Of a stretch of 64,000 bases of DNA, positions 27,349 through 35,578 are shown piece by piece. Position 1 is the stretch's first letter, and every line of letters begins with the position of its first letter. Under the pieces are notes generated by a model. That model was given only the letters and a program-made list of their open reading frames with translations, searched no databases and was not told the DNA's origin. The position numbers were made by a program, and so were the translations under genes. This stretch comes from JANSWY01 sp965267245 (GTDB lineage Bacteria; Bacteroidota; Bacteroidia; Cytophagales; Cyclobacteriaceae), in assembly GCA_965267245.1 (NCBI GenBank), contig OZ253939.1, positions 3,968,001-4,032,000 on the forward strand, read 5' to 3'.

Positions 27349-28521
27349 TTAGTGAGATTGCTTTGATACTTTTTCCGTATCGAGAGTTCTGAATTTTTTA
27401 TAAACCTTCCAATCGAAATTATTTAAGAATTCTATTGCCCGGTTAGCCCCTGATAAGAATGCTTTCAGTCTTTCATCTTCTGTCAGGTGTAAGCCATTTT
27501 CATTAATTCCATTGGCTTCATCCAGTTGTGTAATTAAATACTGATATTCTGGATGTTTCAGGCAATTTCCCAGATTTGAAGCAAACTGGTAACTTTCGGT
27601 TGCAGACAAACTATGATTATCTGACCTGCCTGTTCTTTTATTGACACCAAAAACACAAAATGTAGGTTTTCCAGGTTCACCGGTCTTATGAAATTTGGTA
27701 ATGGTGTTCTCCAGATTTAAATTCTGTTGGCAAAATGCCACCTGATGGGGTATTTTGTTCCTATAGTTTACTGCCTCAATCCAATTGACAACATTGTCGT
27801 GTCCAGATTGAGGTAAGCCCACATGTATACTTGGTGTTGATATATTGGCCGTAGCATATCTGGCAAGCTGACGGAGTTGAATTTTTGCGGGGTTATTCCA
27901 ATACAAATTAGCATTAGCAGGTAGTTCAACCAGCGACCTGGTGCTCAGGTCAATAAGGTTAAGAGCAAGTTTTGGTCCCTGGCTTTCAAATTGCTCTCCT
28001 CCTCTATAAACTAATTGCCCTTCCTTTACCTTGTTTAGGTTTTCCGCCTCCTCCCAGGTGTTTACTCCAAGAATATCAAAGATTTTGTCAATGTAAGCAT
28101 CTGTTTCTGGTGGTTCTGGAAGGTTCTTTCTTGAAATCTTTCTGTTGAACCACTGTAAAATCGTGTTTGGGTTGGCCAACTTCTGTCTCTCAATCTCAGA
28201 TCTTTTACATTCTACATGCTTGATCAATTTTATAGCCTTGTTGTGAATATTTAATCCGAGAGATGAGAAAAAAAGAGCGCTTGTTGCTCCGGAACCACTG
28301 CCCTGGATATTATAAAATTTTATTCCAGCCTCCTCAAGAATAAACAGATATCCAATCAATGAGTAATCAATAAACCCTGGTGAATGCTTAACTAAATCAA
28401 TGTATTGAAAACCATTTTTGTCAACAACATCCGAAAACCTTTTGCCTGAATATCTCATGAATTGTGCCTCCTGAATTAGGGGGTCAATTCCATGTTGGTT
28501 TATAAAATCACTTGCTTCCAT
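27349..28521 (-). CDS. Patatin-fold protein lacking the catalytic serine
   Basis: 390 residues. Around residues 50-90 the sequence D-Y-S-L-I-G-Y-L-F-I-L-E-E-A-G-I followed by Q-G-S-G-S-G-A-T-S-A resembles the patatin region up to the nucleophile elbow G-T-S-A-G-A. In that alignment the nucleophile Ser is Gly76, with serines on each side. The later patatin-like piece L-N-L-I-D-L-S-T-R is present, but I see no D-G-(A/G) dyad motif. So it is either an inactive binding protein or uses a shifted serine. Cytoplasmic, no signal peptide. It shares strand and region with the amidase gene upstream. Confidence 0.6.
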   Translation of the reverse strand: MEASDFINQHGIDPLIQEAQFMRYSGKRFSDVVDKNGFQYIDLVKHSPGFIDYSLIGYLFILEEAGIKFYNIQGSGSGATSALFFSSLGLNIHNKAIKLIKHVECKRSEIERQKLANPNTILQWFNRKISRKNLPEPPETDAYIDKIFDILGVNTWEEAENLNKVKEGQLVYRGGEQFESQGPKLALNLIDLSTRSLVELPANANLYWNNPAKIQLRQLARYATANISTPSIHVGLPQSGHDNVVNWIEAVNYRNKIPHQVAFCQQNLNLENTITKFHKTGEPGKPTFCVFGVNKRTGRSDNHSLSATESYQFASNLGNCLKHPEYQYLITQLDEANGINENGLHLTEDERLKAFLSGANRAIEFLNNFDWKVYKKFRTLDTEKVSKQSH

Positions 28522-28551
28522 TTCGAGAAATTTGAGAGGTTAATTGAGAAT

Positions 28552-28571
28552 GGTGCTCAATCAAGAGCACC
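28552..28571. repeat. Inverted repeat hairpin
   Basis: GGTGCTC (28552-28558) / GAGCACC (28565-28571), 6-base loop, in the 5' leader of the patatin-like gene (minus strand). No T-run follows on either strand, so it may be a leader structure rather than a terminator. Confidence 0.5.
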
Positions 28572-28648
28572 ATCTCCATTAGTCAATAAAATAAGGTGTG
28601 TTAAGCGATTCAGACGTTCTTCGAGTTTCGGTATTTTTTTAAAGAGAA

Positions 28649-28671
28649 CTGAATGTGATAATCACATTCAG
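28649..28671 (-). terminator. Strong hairpin after the amidase gene
   Basis: CTGAATGTGA / TCACATTCAG, a 10-bp perfect stem with a 3-base loop that extends outward to about 14 bp with one mismatch. On the minus strand it lies 29 bases past the amidase stop and is followed by CTCTTT, giving a plausible terminator. The TGTGA/TCACA halves resemble a CRP site, but the 3-base spacing is wrong for one. Confidence 0.6.
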
Positions 28672-28700
28672 CTCTACTAATCAGATCAATTGAAACAGTA

Positions 28701-29474
28701 TTAAATTCTTATCCATTCTTCTTTGATGTGGCCACTTTGGTCGATGTTAATTTTATACCAACCTCCACTTTTTGGCTTAATGTTTACAATCTTGCCCCGA
28801 TTACTTACATTTCTTAAAAAGGTATCTTCCAGCAAATAAGCATAGTGACTGAATCCTCCATTAAAACTGAATGCTGGCTCCATGTCAACTAATTTGTCAG
28901 CAAGAATCATTTTTCTAAATCGGTCAAGCGGAAAGGCAGGGCCCGGGTCGACATTACTCCCCGGGCTAATTTCCTCGTGTCCGAGGATATACTTCACCTG
29001 GTAGGACATTAACAACAAGCGGCACAGTTGTTCTGCCTTTTTCACCTGTCTTTCCGTGTACTTTTCCCAAAAACTTGGGTGATCTTCATTTTGGTGAACA
29101 CCGGTAAATACATCATTTGCATTTACAGCATTCCCCTCTGAATCATAATATTGGTTGACTTTAACAGATAGGCGGCCGGAATTCTCCAGCTCAATAGCTA
29201 TAGTGTTTTTGTCTAAATTATTTTCACCCTCCCAGTAGGCACTTCCAACATGACGTCCAGGTTGATTGAAAGGAATGAGCTGACTAACCAGCCCATTCTT
29301 ATCAATCTTGATATGAACAGAAGGTCTACTATAAGAGAACGTGTTATTTCTAAATTCCTTCGTAGGAGAATTATGTATTACTATGATTTTGGGATCGGAC
29401 AATTCTGCACCATCATAGTGAGTGATTTGATGCTCTACAGTTTCTCCGAATAAAACATGGTTTAAAATCTCCAT
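28701..29474 (-). CDS. N-acetylmuramoyl-L-alanine amidase (amidase_2 / AmpD-like)
   Basis: 257 residues from ATG 29474 (a GTG at 29495 is the alternative). Amidase_2 motifs in order: I-V-I-H-N-S-P (first zinc His), S-V-H-I-K-I-D-K-N-G, G-R-H-V-G, N-T-I-A-I-E-L-E-N-S-G (catalytic Glu region) and I-L-G-H-E-E-I-S-P-G-S-N-V-D-P-G-P-A-F (second His and Asp ligand). It cuts the bond between MurNAc and the stem peptide. The last ~55 residues look like an SH3-like beta domain. No signal peptide, so cytoplasmic recycling of muropeptides is likely, fitting anmK a few kb away; no operon link. Confidence 0.88.
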   Translation of the reverse strand: MEILNHVLFGETVEHQITHYDGAELSDPKIIVIHNSPTKEFRNNTFSYSRPSVHIKIDKNGLVSQLIPFNQPGRHVGSAYWEGENNLDKNTIAIELENSGRLSVKVNQYYDSEGNAVNANDVFTGVHQNEDHPSFWEKYTERQVKKAEQLCRLLLMSYQVKYILGHEEISPGSNVDPGPAFPLDRFRKMILADKLVDMEPAFSFNGGFSHYAYLLEDTFLRNVSNRGKIVNIKPKSGGWYKINIDQSGHIKEEWIRI

Positions 29475-29595
29475 TTGATCTGCGTTTGATATCACTAAGT
29501 TAGCTCGATACCTGCTGAGAAAATGTGGTAACCTGTTTTAGAAGGGTATTAGCGAATTTATAATTATTTGATAGACAGACAGTTATGGTTCAGTT

Positions 29596-29640
29596 GTTTC
29601 CTAACGTATAGTGGAAATCCACTATTCATTTAAAGGAAAC
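29596..29640. repeat. Nested hairpin downstream of a small minus-strand gene
   Basis: Outer stem GTTTCCT (29596-29602) / AGGAAAC (29634-29640), inner stem ATAGTGGA / TCCACTAT (29608-29615 and 29618-29625) with a two-base loop. It begins four bases after the stop of the 47-residue ORF on the minus strand and probably stabilises or ends that transcript. No U-tract is seen. Confidence 0.55.
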
Positions 29641-29643
29641 ATA

Positions 29644-29787
29644 CTACTTGATAAAATATGCCAATGCAACTTCAAATGAACGCTGCACCTTATTCCTTTC
29701 AGGATAAACTAAAATTCCAAATAACAAAACAATATAAGCTGTGAGGCGAATTGCGATACTGATATGAATATTACTGCGCTTTTTCAT
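29644..29787 (-). CDS. Small membrane protein, 47 aa
   Basis: A short ORF in the 485-base gap between the amidase and the M61 peptidase. It starts M-K-K-R-S-N-I-H-I-S, has one hydrophobic helix at about residues 11-28 (I-A-I-R-L-T-A-Y-I-V-L-L-F-G-I-L-V-Y) and a charged tail (P-E-R-N-K-V-Q-R) with a second short apolar end. The Lys/Arg start followed by a helix and a stable hairpin right after the stop make it more likely real than chance. No homologue is known to me. The rest of the gap holds only this, the hairpin and the peptidase promoter. Confidence 0.45.
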   Translation of the reverse strand: MKKRSNIHISIAIRLTAYIVLLFGILVYPERNKVQRSFEVALAYFIK

Positions 29788-29926
29788 TGTGTATGTATTT
29801 TGACTGATGATAGTTAGACACAAAGATTGATGAAATGGTTTAAACGATATTAATCTTTACTTGCGAATTTAGTAAAATATATTACTAAAATTCAAAATTG
29901 ATCTATATACCACTTATAAAACATTT

Positions 29927-29957
29927 TTAGGATTTTATATCAGTTACAATAGTTTTG
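29927..29957 (+). promoter_or_regulatory. Bacteroidota-type promoter of the M61 peptidase gene
   Basis: -33-like TTAG at 29927-29930 (one mismatch to TTTG), a 19-base spacer, then TAGTTTTG at 29950-29957, an exact TAnnTTTG. Transcription would start near 29964, about 17 bases before the ATG. Confidence 0.6.
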
Positions 29958-29980
29958 CGCTGAAACTCAATTAAATAAAT

Positions 29981-31813
29981 ATGAAAAGAATTCAAATCTT
30001 ATTCTTATTAACCCTTTTTGCATTCACTGGTCATGCCCAAAAATACACAGTGAATATTGATCTGATTAATGTGACAGACGATAAGGTCAATGTTACTATT
30101 CAAAGTCCATCTTTAGGTAAGGACTCTGTGGAATTCCATATTCCAAAAATTGTTCCTGGCACATATTCCATTTCTGACTTTGGTCGATTTGTAAGTGAAT
30201 TCAAGGCCATGGATGTTGATGGAAATGAATTACAGTCTTCAAAATTATCAGAAAACAGATGGTTGATTCCCATGTCGTCGAAACTATCTAAGATTAGCTT
30301 CAGGGTAGATGATACATTCGATAGTCAACTGGATAACAAAGTTTTCGAACCGGGAGGAACGAATATAGAGGCAGAGCGAAATGTTTTTATAATCAATACT
30401 TTTGGTTTTATTGGATACTTCGAGGGATTTGACAAACTACCATACGAGGTAAATGTGAGTCATCCGGAATCATTGTATGGTGCCACTTCACTGATACCAG
30501 AAAAAGTCAGTAATACTTTGGACCGGTTCCAGGCAGACAATTATTTCAATTTGGCAGATGCTCCTATAATGTATTCTCAGCCGGATACCACTTCATTGGA
30601 AGTTGGAGGAGCTGAAATACTCGTTTCAGTATTCAGTCCTAATAAAAAACTATCCTCTTCTCAGGTAATGAATGAAGTTAAGGAAATTTTGGTAGCCCAA
30701 AAGAATTATCTTGGTGGAACTCTGCCAATTAGCAAGTATGCATTCCTAATCTACTTGTTTGATTCACCCAGCAACTCAGGTTCATATGGTGCTCTGGAAC
30801 ATTCTTATTCTTCTTTATACTTCCTTCCAGAAGCTGGAGCAGACATGTTAGCTCAAACCGTGAGGGATGTAGCTGCTCATGAGTTCTTTCATATTGTAAC
30901 TCCTTTGAATATTCATGCTGAGCAAATTGGAAACTTCAACTTCATAAAGCCTGAAATGTCTGAACACCTTTGGCTTTATGAAGGAGTAACTGAATATGCC
31001 GCCAATCATGTGCAGGTTAAGTATGATCTTATTAGCACTGAAGATTTCTTAAGCAACATGAGAGATAAAATGGTGTCATCCGCCAGATATAACAGAGATC
31101 TTGCTTTTACAGAAATGAGTAAAAATGTGCTGGATGAATATGAAAACCAGTATGGAAATGTTTACCAAAAGGGTGCACTTATTGGTATGTGTCTCGACTT
31201 AAAACTACTCTATTTATCTGATGGAAAATATGACCTGCAACAGTTAATGCGTGATTTATCAAAAGAATATGGTAAACAAAAGTCATTTAAGGATGAACAG
31301 CTGTTTGACAAAATTGCCTCTCTGACTTATCCTGAAGTTGGTGAATTCCTTAGCACATATGTGGGAGGAAATAAACGTTTACCGTTTACTGAGGTCCTTA
31401 ATTACGCTGGTGTAGAATTTTTGGAAGAGAAGGAAGTCCAAACCACCACATTAGGAAAAATTGGAATAGGTCTCAATGAAGATCAAGAGTTATACATTAC
31501 CAACACAAGTGATATGAATGACTTTGGTAATTCAATGGGATACCTGAATGGAGATGTCTTACTGGAACTAAATGGTGAGAAAGTTGTTTTATCAACTGCA
31601 CAGAAAATGCTGGACAACTACGCAAAAAACACCGAACCAGGAAGCAAGGTTATCGTGCTCGTGAGAAGGGAAGTAAAAGGAAAAATGAAAGAGGTGAAAC
31701 TTAAAGGCAAAGCCCAGGCTATAACCACAAAAGAACCGTATTTTCTTCAGCTTAACGAAAAACCAACAGATGCACAGCTGAAAATCAGGAAAGCCTGGTT
31801 AAGTGCTCAGTAA
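29981..31813 (+). CDS. M61-family metallopeptidase (glycyl aminopeptidase-like) with PDZ domain
   Basis: 610 residues with a signal peptide ending F-T-G-H-A-Q-K. The N-terminal beta domain is followed by the gluzincin catalytic domain: zinc motif H-E-F-F-H at residues 300-304 and the third ligand Glu334 in L-W-L-Y-E-G-V-T-E-Y. A PDZ-like region lies at about 485-575 (G-I-G-L-N...G-Y-L-N-G-D-V-L-L-E-L-N-G). M61 enzymes are periplasmic aminopeptidases preferring Gly or Ala at the N-terminus. It has its own promoter and a terminator placed inside the convergent gene's 3' end. Confidence 0.92.
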   Translation: MKRIQILFLLTLFAFTGHAQKYTVNIDLINVTDDKVNVTIQSPSLGKDSVEFHIPKIVPGTYSISDFGRFVSEFKAMDVDGNELQSSKLSENRWLIPMSSKLSKISFRVDDTFDSQLDNKVFEPGGTNIEAERNVFIINTFGFIGYFEGFDKLPYEVNVSHPESLYGATSLIPEKVSNTLDRFQADNYFNLADAPIMYSQPDTTSLEVGGAEILVSVFSPNKKLSSSQVMNEVKEILVAQKNYLGGTLPISKYAFLIYLFDSPSNSGSYGALEHSYSSLYFLPEAGADMLAQTVRDVAAHEFFHIVTPLNIHAEQIGNFNFIKPEMSEHLWLYEGVTEYAANHVQVKYDLISTEDFLSNMRDKMVSSARYNRDLAFTEMSKNVLDEYENQYGNVYQKGALIGMCLDLKLLYLSDGKYDLQQLMRDLSKEYGKQKSFKDEQLFDKIASLTYPEVGEFLSTYVGGNKRLPFTEVLNYAGVEFLEEKEVQTTTLGKIGIGLNEDQELYITNTSDMNDFGNSMGYLNGDVLLELNGEKVVLSTAQKMLDNYAKNTEPGSKVIVLVRREVKGKMKEVKLKGKAQAITTKEPYFLQLNEKPTDAQLKIRKAWLSAQ

Positions 31814-31829
31814 AGAAAACTTATAACTT

Positions 31830-33128
31830 TTATCTAAGTGCCACATAATCTCTGGAGGATGTGGCATTTTTATTTCCTACCGATTTCGAATCATTCGTTT
31901 TTAGCCTTCTTAATCGTAATTTTAATTCAGTAATCGTCTCCTTCGAAAGCTCCATATATATTCTAAAACTCTCATTGGCTTCCAATTTTTCATCTATCAA
32001 TAGCTGGAAGGCGTGATTTTGAGAGTCCTGCATACGTCTTAGCTTAATTTGTCCATCCTTGATTGATCGAATAGCAGGGATGCTATTTTTGATATCAATT
32101 AAATCCTTATAGAATACGTCAACCCTATCCTTCTTCTTTTGTCTTTGCCATCTACTTAACGAGACTAATCCACTGGTTATGGCTACCAGAATAGAAAATG
32201 CAACACCTCCCAATTCAGCATATCTTTCAGCAAATGATGGCTCATCTCTATCCAGGAAAATTCTGGCTCCATTATGTAATGGATAGTTTATTCTACCACG
32301 ATTAAAGTTTTCATCCAATGTTTGGTTGATCAAAGGACTTATTTCGTTGAATTCCTGTTTGTCCCGAAATATTGTTTTTGCAATAGCATAAACGTCATCA
32401 TCAAAAACATCCTCTCTCACAATGAGCACTGCATCTGTCCCAATTGTTAAAACTGGTTCTTTTGTTATAGTTCCATAAGCTCCCTGAGGAATAACGAATG
32501 GTTTGAGTTGTGGGTGAACAAGGCTGATACCTTCAGCAATAGACCCCTTTCCATATTTCTGAATATCATCGAAACTATATAATAGAAACCCTTCATTCTC
32601 AATACTCTGTAGAAAGAGCACATCTGATATTATTCCTGAAAACCCACAGAAAACATCATTGTCAAATGGATTATCCGTAATTGTAAAATCATTCTGATCA
32701 ACTCTGAAATAAACAAACAGGTCTTTCATAAAGCGATAAGAAGCAGAACCCTTTTCACCTATATATACTTTTTTACCTTTTACCAGCTCAGGAAATGAAG
32801 TCACCTTCTTGTCACTCCTGTAAAAAATGTGAAGTACCTGCTCGTATATGGGAAGTACTGTCCGGACATCCTCTTTAAAAGGCATATTGTTTTCCACTAT
32901 AGTCAAATCCGCCGATCCTGCCGACAAACTATCAAGATTGGCAATACTTCCTTTACCTATAATCAGCTCAACCTCTACATCAAGGTTCTTTTCCAGGACT
33001 TTCTTAATCACTTTGGTTATCTGTCCTTCCGGTTCATTTGTGCTATGAAGCAGCTTGAGTTTAGGCTTCTCCTGGTTGCATGAGAAAAGGACTATTGAAA
33101 TAATAATATGCAAGATGAGCTTTTTCAT
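31830..33128 (-). CDS. TAXI-type solute-binding protein fused to a membrane anchor and cytoplasmic tail
   Basis: 432 residues. Signal with lipobox-like L-F-S-C-N (Cys17). Residues about 20-295 form a TAXI/NMT1-like periplasmic binding domain (G-S-I-A-N-L-D-S-L-S-A-G-S-A-D-L, and the family end P-L-H-N-G-A-R-I-F). A membrane helix at about 306-326 and a basic, coiled-coil cytoplasmic tail of ~105 residues follow. TAXI proteins normally serve TRAP transporters, but no TRAP permease genes are present, and the fusion suggests a receptor. It is divergent from the ion-channel gene. Compare the PhnD-type protein at 47143, built the same way. Confidence 0.82.
   Translation of the reverse strand: MKKLILHIIISIVLFSCNQEKPKLKLLHSTNEPEGQITKVIKKVLEKNLDVEVELIIGKGSIANLDSLSAGSADLTIVENNMPFKEDVRTVLPIYEQVLHIFYRSDKKVTSFPELVKGKKVYIGEKGSASYRFMKDLFVYFRVDQNDFTITDNPFDNDVFCGFSGIISDVLFLQSIENEGFLLYSFDDIQKYGKGSIAEGISLVHPQLKPFVIPQGAYGTITKEPVLTIGTDAVLIVREDVFDDDVYAIAKTIFRDKQEFNEISPLINQTLDENFNRGRINYPLHNGARIFLDRDEPSFAERYAELGGVAFSILVAITSGLVSLSRWQRQKKKDRVDVFYKDLIDIKNSIPAIRSIKDGQIKLRRMQDSQNHAFQLLIDEKLEANESFRIYMELSKETITELKLRLRRLKTNDSKSVGNKNATSSRDYVALR
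31839..31871 (+). terminator. Intrinsic terminator of the M61 gene, inside the convergent CDS
   Basis: Stem TGCCACAT (31839-31846) / ATGTGGCA (31859-31866) followed by TTTTTATTT. It lies 26 bases past the M61 stop but within the final codons of the opposite-strand TAXI-type gene, so the hairpin is also coding on the other strand. Confidence 0.75.
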
Positions 33129-33278
33129 ATCTTACAAGATCGTAAGGAAGGCATATCAGGATACAATAATTGACTGAATTATAACGAATTGTCTATATTC
33201 CGACACAATACATAGTCATTTGCATCGTGCCTTAGTAGAAGAATTGATGTTTGATAATTACAATCTTTCATTAAGTTA

Positions 33279-33308
33279 TTGTCAATTGGAAAGGGAATGA
33301 TAACTTTA
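33279..33308 (+). promoter_or_regulatory. Candidate promoter of the ion-channel gene
   Basis: TTG at 33279-33281, a 19-base spacer, then TAACTTTA at 33301-33308, one mismatch to TAnnTTTG. It would give a leader of about 60 bases before the ATG at 33377. The 248-base divergent gap shows no ORF. Confidence 0.5.
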
Positions 33309-33376
33309 CGTGTTTTGCAAAGAGATTATAAATTGGACTCGAAGCTCATTCAAGGCAGCCTATAATATCATCGTTT

Positions 33377-35278
33377 ATGAAAAAAGTACCGTTTAAGGTC
33401 AGGTTTAAATACGCATTTGATAACTTAATTTCTCAGGGAACCGGGACCCTCATCACTTGGCTCGTTTTAGTAGCTTTTTTAATTATTGTACTCTTTGCTG
33501 TAATGCTCCTTATTCTTGGAGTACACCCGGATCACGATGACAATTTCAATATTTTCCATTCACTCTGGATCAATACCACTCATATGTTGGATCCCGGAAC
33601 ATTAGGTGAAAATGAAGATAATGCACTACTGCAAACATTCATGTTGATTGTAACACTTGTTGGAGTTGTGGTACTCAGTACATTAATTGGTTTGATTTCG
33701 AACGGTATCCTTACGAAACTGGAAGACCTAAGAAAGGGAAGGTCCTTCGTAATCGAGCAGGATCATGTGCTGATCCTTGGGTGGTCTTCTAAAATATTTA
33801 CCATTATTTCTGAGCTGGTGATAGCAAATGAAAACCAAAAACGTGGTTCCATTGTAATCCTGGCTGACAAAGATAAGGTGGATATGGAGGATGAAATCCG
33901 TGATAAAGTTGGTGATACTGCCAATACAAAAGTTATTTGTAGAACAGGAAACCCTATCGATGTACAGGATCTCTACATTGCAAATCCATTTGATACCAAA
34001 TCCATTATTATCCTGGATAAAGACAATGAGAATTCAGATTCTCAAATAATCAAAACGATTGTTGCAATTGTAACTCACCCTAATAGAAGGAAACAGCCTT
34101 ACCACATTACCGCTGAAATGGAGAATAAGAAAAACCTGGAAGTGGCCAAGATGGTGGGTGGAGAGGAAGTTGAATTGATTTTGTCAGATGAGATCATTTC
34201 ACGAATAATGGTACAGACCAGTCGCCAAAACGGGCTAAGTGTTGTGTATCAGGAACTGATGGATTTTGATGGTGATGAGATTTATTTTCAAGAAGAGCGC
34301 TCTATTGTAGGTAAAACTTTCAGGGAAGTGTTATTCGCCTATGAAGAATCTGCTATCATGGGATTACAGTATGCTGATGGTACTGTAGAAGTAAATCCAC
34401 CAATGGATACTGTGATCAGGCCTGGTGATAGGGTTATTGGAATTACTGAAGATGATGATACACTGATCCCTTCTAAGAAAAAGGACTACAAGATAAGGAC
34501 AGATGCGCTTATTCTTACTGAAAGGGACGAAGCGGATAAAGAAAGCATTCTTATTATCGGCTGGAATAATCGTGCGAAACACATTATAGAAGAGCTGGAT
34601 TTTTATGTGACTGATGGATCCATTGTTCGGGTAATGACCAAATTTGGTGATGCCATCAAAGACATTGACAAACTTCAGGAGTCTTTGGTAAACATTGAAT
34701 TGGAGTGTGTGATCTGTGATACCACTGATCGGGAGACGATTGAAGATATGCAATTAGAAACATATCAATATGTGATTCTACTTTGCTATCAAAACTATTT
34801 CCCTATTCAGGAAGCTGATGCCCAAACATTGATCACCCTATTGCACATCAGGAATATTTCTGAAAAATCAGGTGTAAAGTTCAATATGGTATCGGAAATG
34901 CTGGATGTGAGAAACAGACAATTGGCTGATATTACCAGTGCCAATGACTTTATTGTAAGTGATAAGTTGGTCAGCTTATTGATGAGCCAGGTATCTGAGA
35001 ATAAATATTTAATGCGCGTCTTTGAAGACTTGTTTGATGCGGATGGTTCAGAAATCTATATCAAGCCTGCCAGGGAATATGTAAAAGTAGGTGTAGATAT
35101 TAATTTCTACACAGTGATGGAATCCGCTGCGGCTAAAAATGAAGTTGCTATTGGGTACAGAATAATGTCTGAATCCAAGGTTGCGAATAAAGGGTATGGA
35201 GTATATGTAAACCCGAAGAAATCAAGTGTCTTCAAGTTTGCTCCGGATGATGCTGTTATCGTGTTGTCAGAAGATTAA
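33377..35278 (+). CDS. CASTOR/POLLUX-like ion channel with two RCK domains
   Basis: 633 residues. TM1 at about 23-47, an acidic extracytoplasmic/pore segment, TM2 at about 87-112. Then come two cytoplasmic Rossmann RCK/TrkA-N-like domains beginning at about 128 (D-H-V-L-I-L-G-W-S-S-K) and 388 (S-I-L-I-I-G-W-N-N-R-A), each with a TrkA-C-like part. The layout matches the CASTOR/POLLUX/DMI1 family known from plant nuclear membranes, where it carries K+ or Ca2+ signals in symbiosis. Bacterial homologues exist with little study. The stop overlaps the convergent 55-residue gene by four bases (TTAA). Confidence 0.87.
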   Translation: MKKVPFKVRFKYAFDNLISQGTGTLITWLVLVAFLIIVLFAVMLLILGVHPDHDDNFNIFHSLWINTTHMLDPGTLGENEDNALLQTFMLIVTLVGVVVLSTLIGLISNGILTKLEDLRKGRSFVIEQDHVLILGWSSKIFTIISELVIANENQKRGSIVILADKDKVDMEDEIRDKVGDTANTKVICRTGNPIDVQDLYIANPFDTKSIIILDKDNENSDSQIIKTIVAIVTHPNRRKQPYHITAEMENKKNLEVAKMVGGEEVELILSDEIISRIMVQTSRQNGLSVVYQELMDFDGDEIYFQEERSIVGKTFREVLFAYEESAIMGLQYADGTVEVNPPMDTVIRPGDRVIGITEDDDTLIPSKKKDYKIRTDALILTERDEADKESILIIGWNNRAKHIIEELDFYVTDGSIVRVMTKFGDAIKDIDKLQESLVNIELECVICDTTDRETIEDMQLETYQYVILLCYQNYFPIQEADAQTLITLLHIRNISEKSGVKFNMVSEMLDVRNRQLADITSANDFIVSDKLVSLLMSQVSENKYLMRVFEDLFDADGSEIYIKPAREYVKVGVDINFYTVMESAAAKNEVAIGYRIMSESKVANKGYGVYVNPKKSSVFKFAPDDAVIVLSED

Positions 35279-35442
35279 CCCTGGTTTCTCAAAGCCTCTC
35301 TGATTTCTTTCAAAGCTTCTCTCCTACGGATGTCTCTCTGAGACTGGAAATTTTTTAGCTGCTGAGCATAAGTCAGCAAACTCCTCTTTTGACTAAGATC
35401 CAGGTCTACTACTGTCTGGATCAGTTCGTTTTCAAACTGCAT
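35275..35442 (-). CDS. Small helical hypothetical protein, 55 aa
   Basis: 55 residues from ATG 35442 (frame open to 35463, giving 62). It is soluble, helical and basic toward the end (R-D-I-R-R-R-E-A-L-K-E-I-R-E-A-L), with an N-terminal F-E-N-E-L-I-Q-T-V-V-D-L-D-L-S-Q-K. I do not recognise it. Its stop codon overlaps the channel gene's stop on the other strand. The amphipathic pattern suggests a folded or binding helix pair. Confidence 0.6.
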   Translation of the reverse strand: MQFENELIQTVVDLDLSQKRSLLTYAQQLKNFQSQRDIRRREALKEIREALRNQG

Positions 35443-35578
35443 TGTTTTGGTGGTTTTATACAATGCAATGAAAACAAAAATCTATTAAGTATGCTTTATT
35501 GTAAAATTGTTAAATTATTAAAGATCAGCCTTTTTTGACGATCAATTAGTTAATCTTGCTATCAAATAAACAACATAA

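Noticed and set aside
28649..28671. CRP-like site TGTGA...TCACA
   Set aside because: The halves are three bases apart rather than six, and the position after a stop codon on the minus strand fits a terminator hairpin better.
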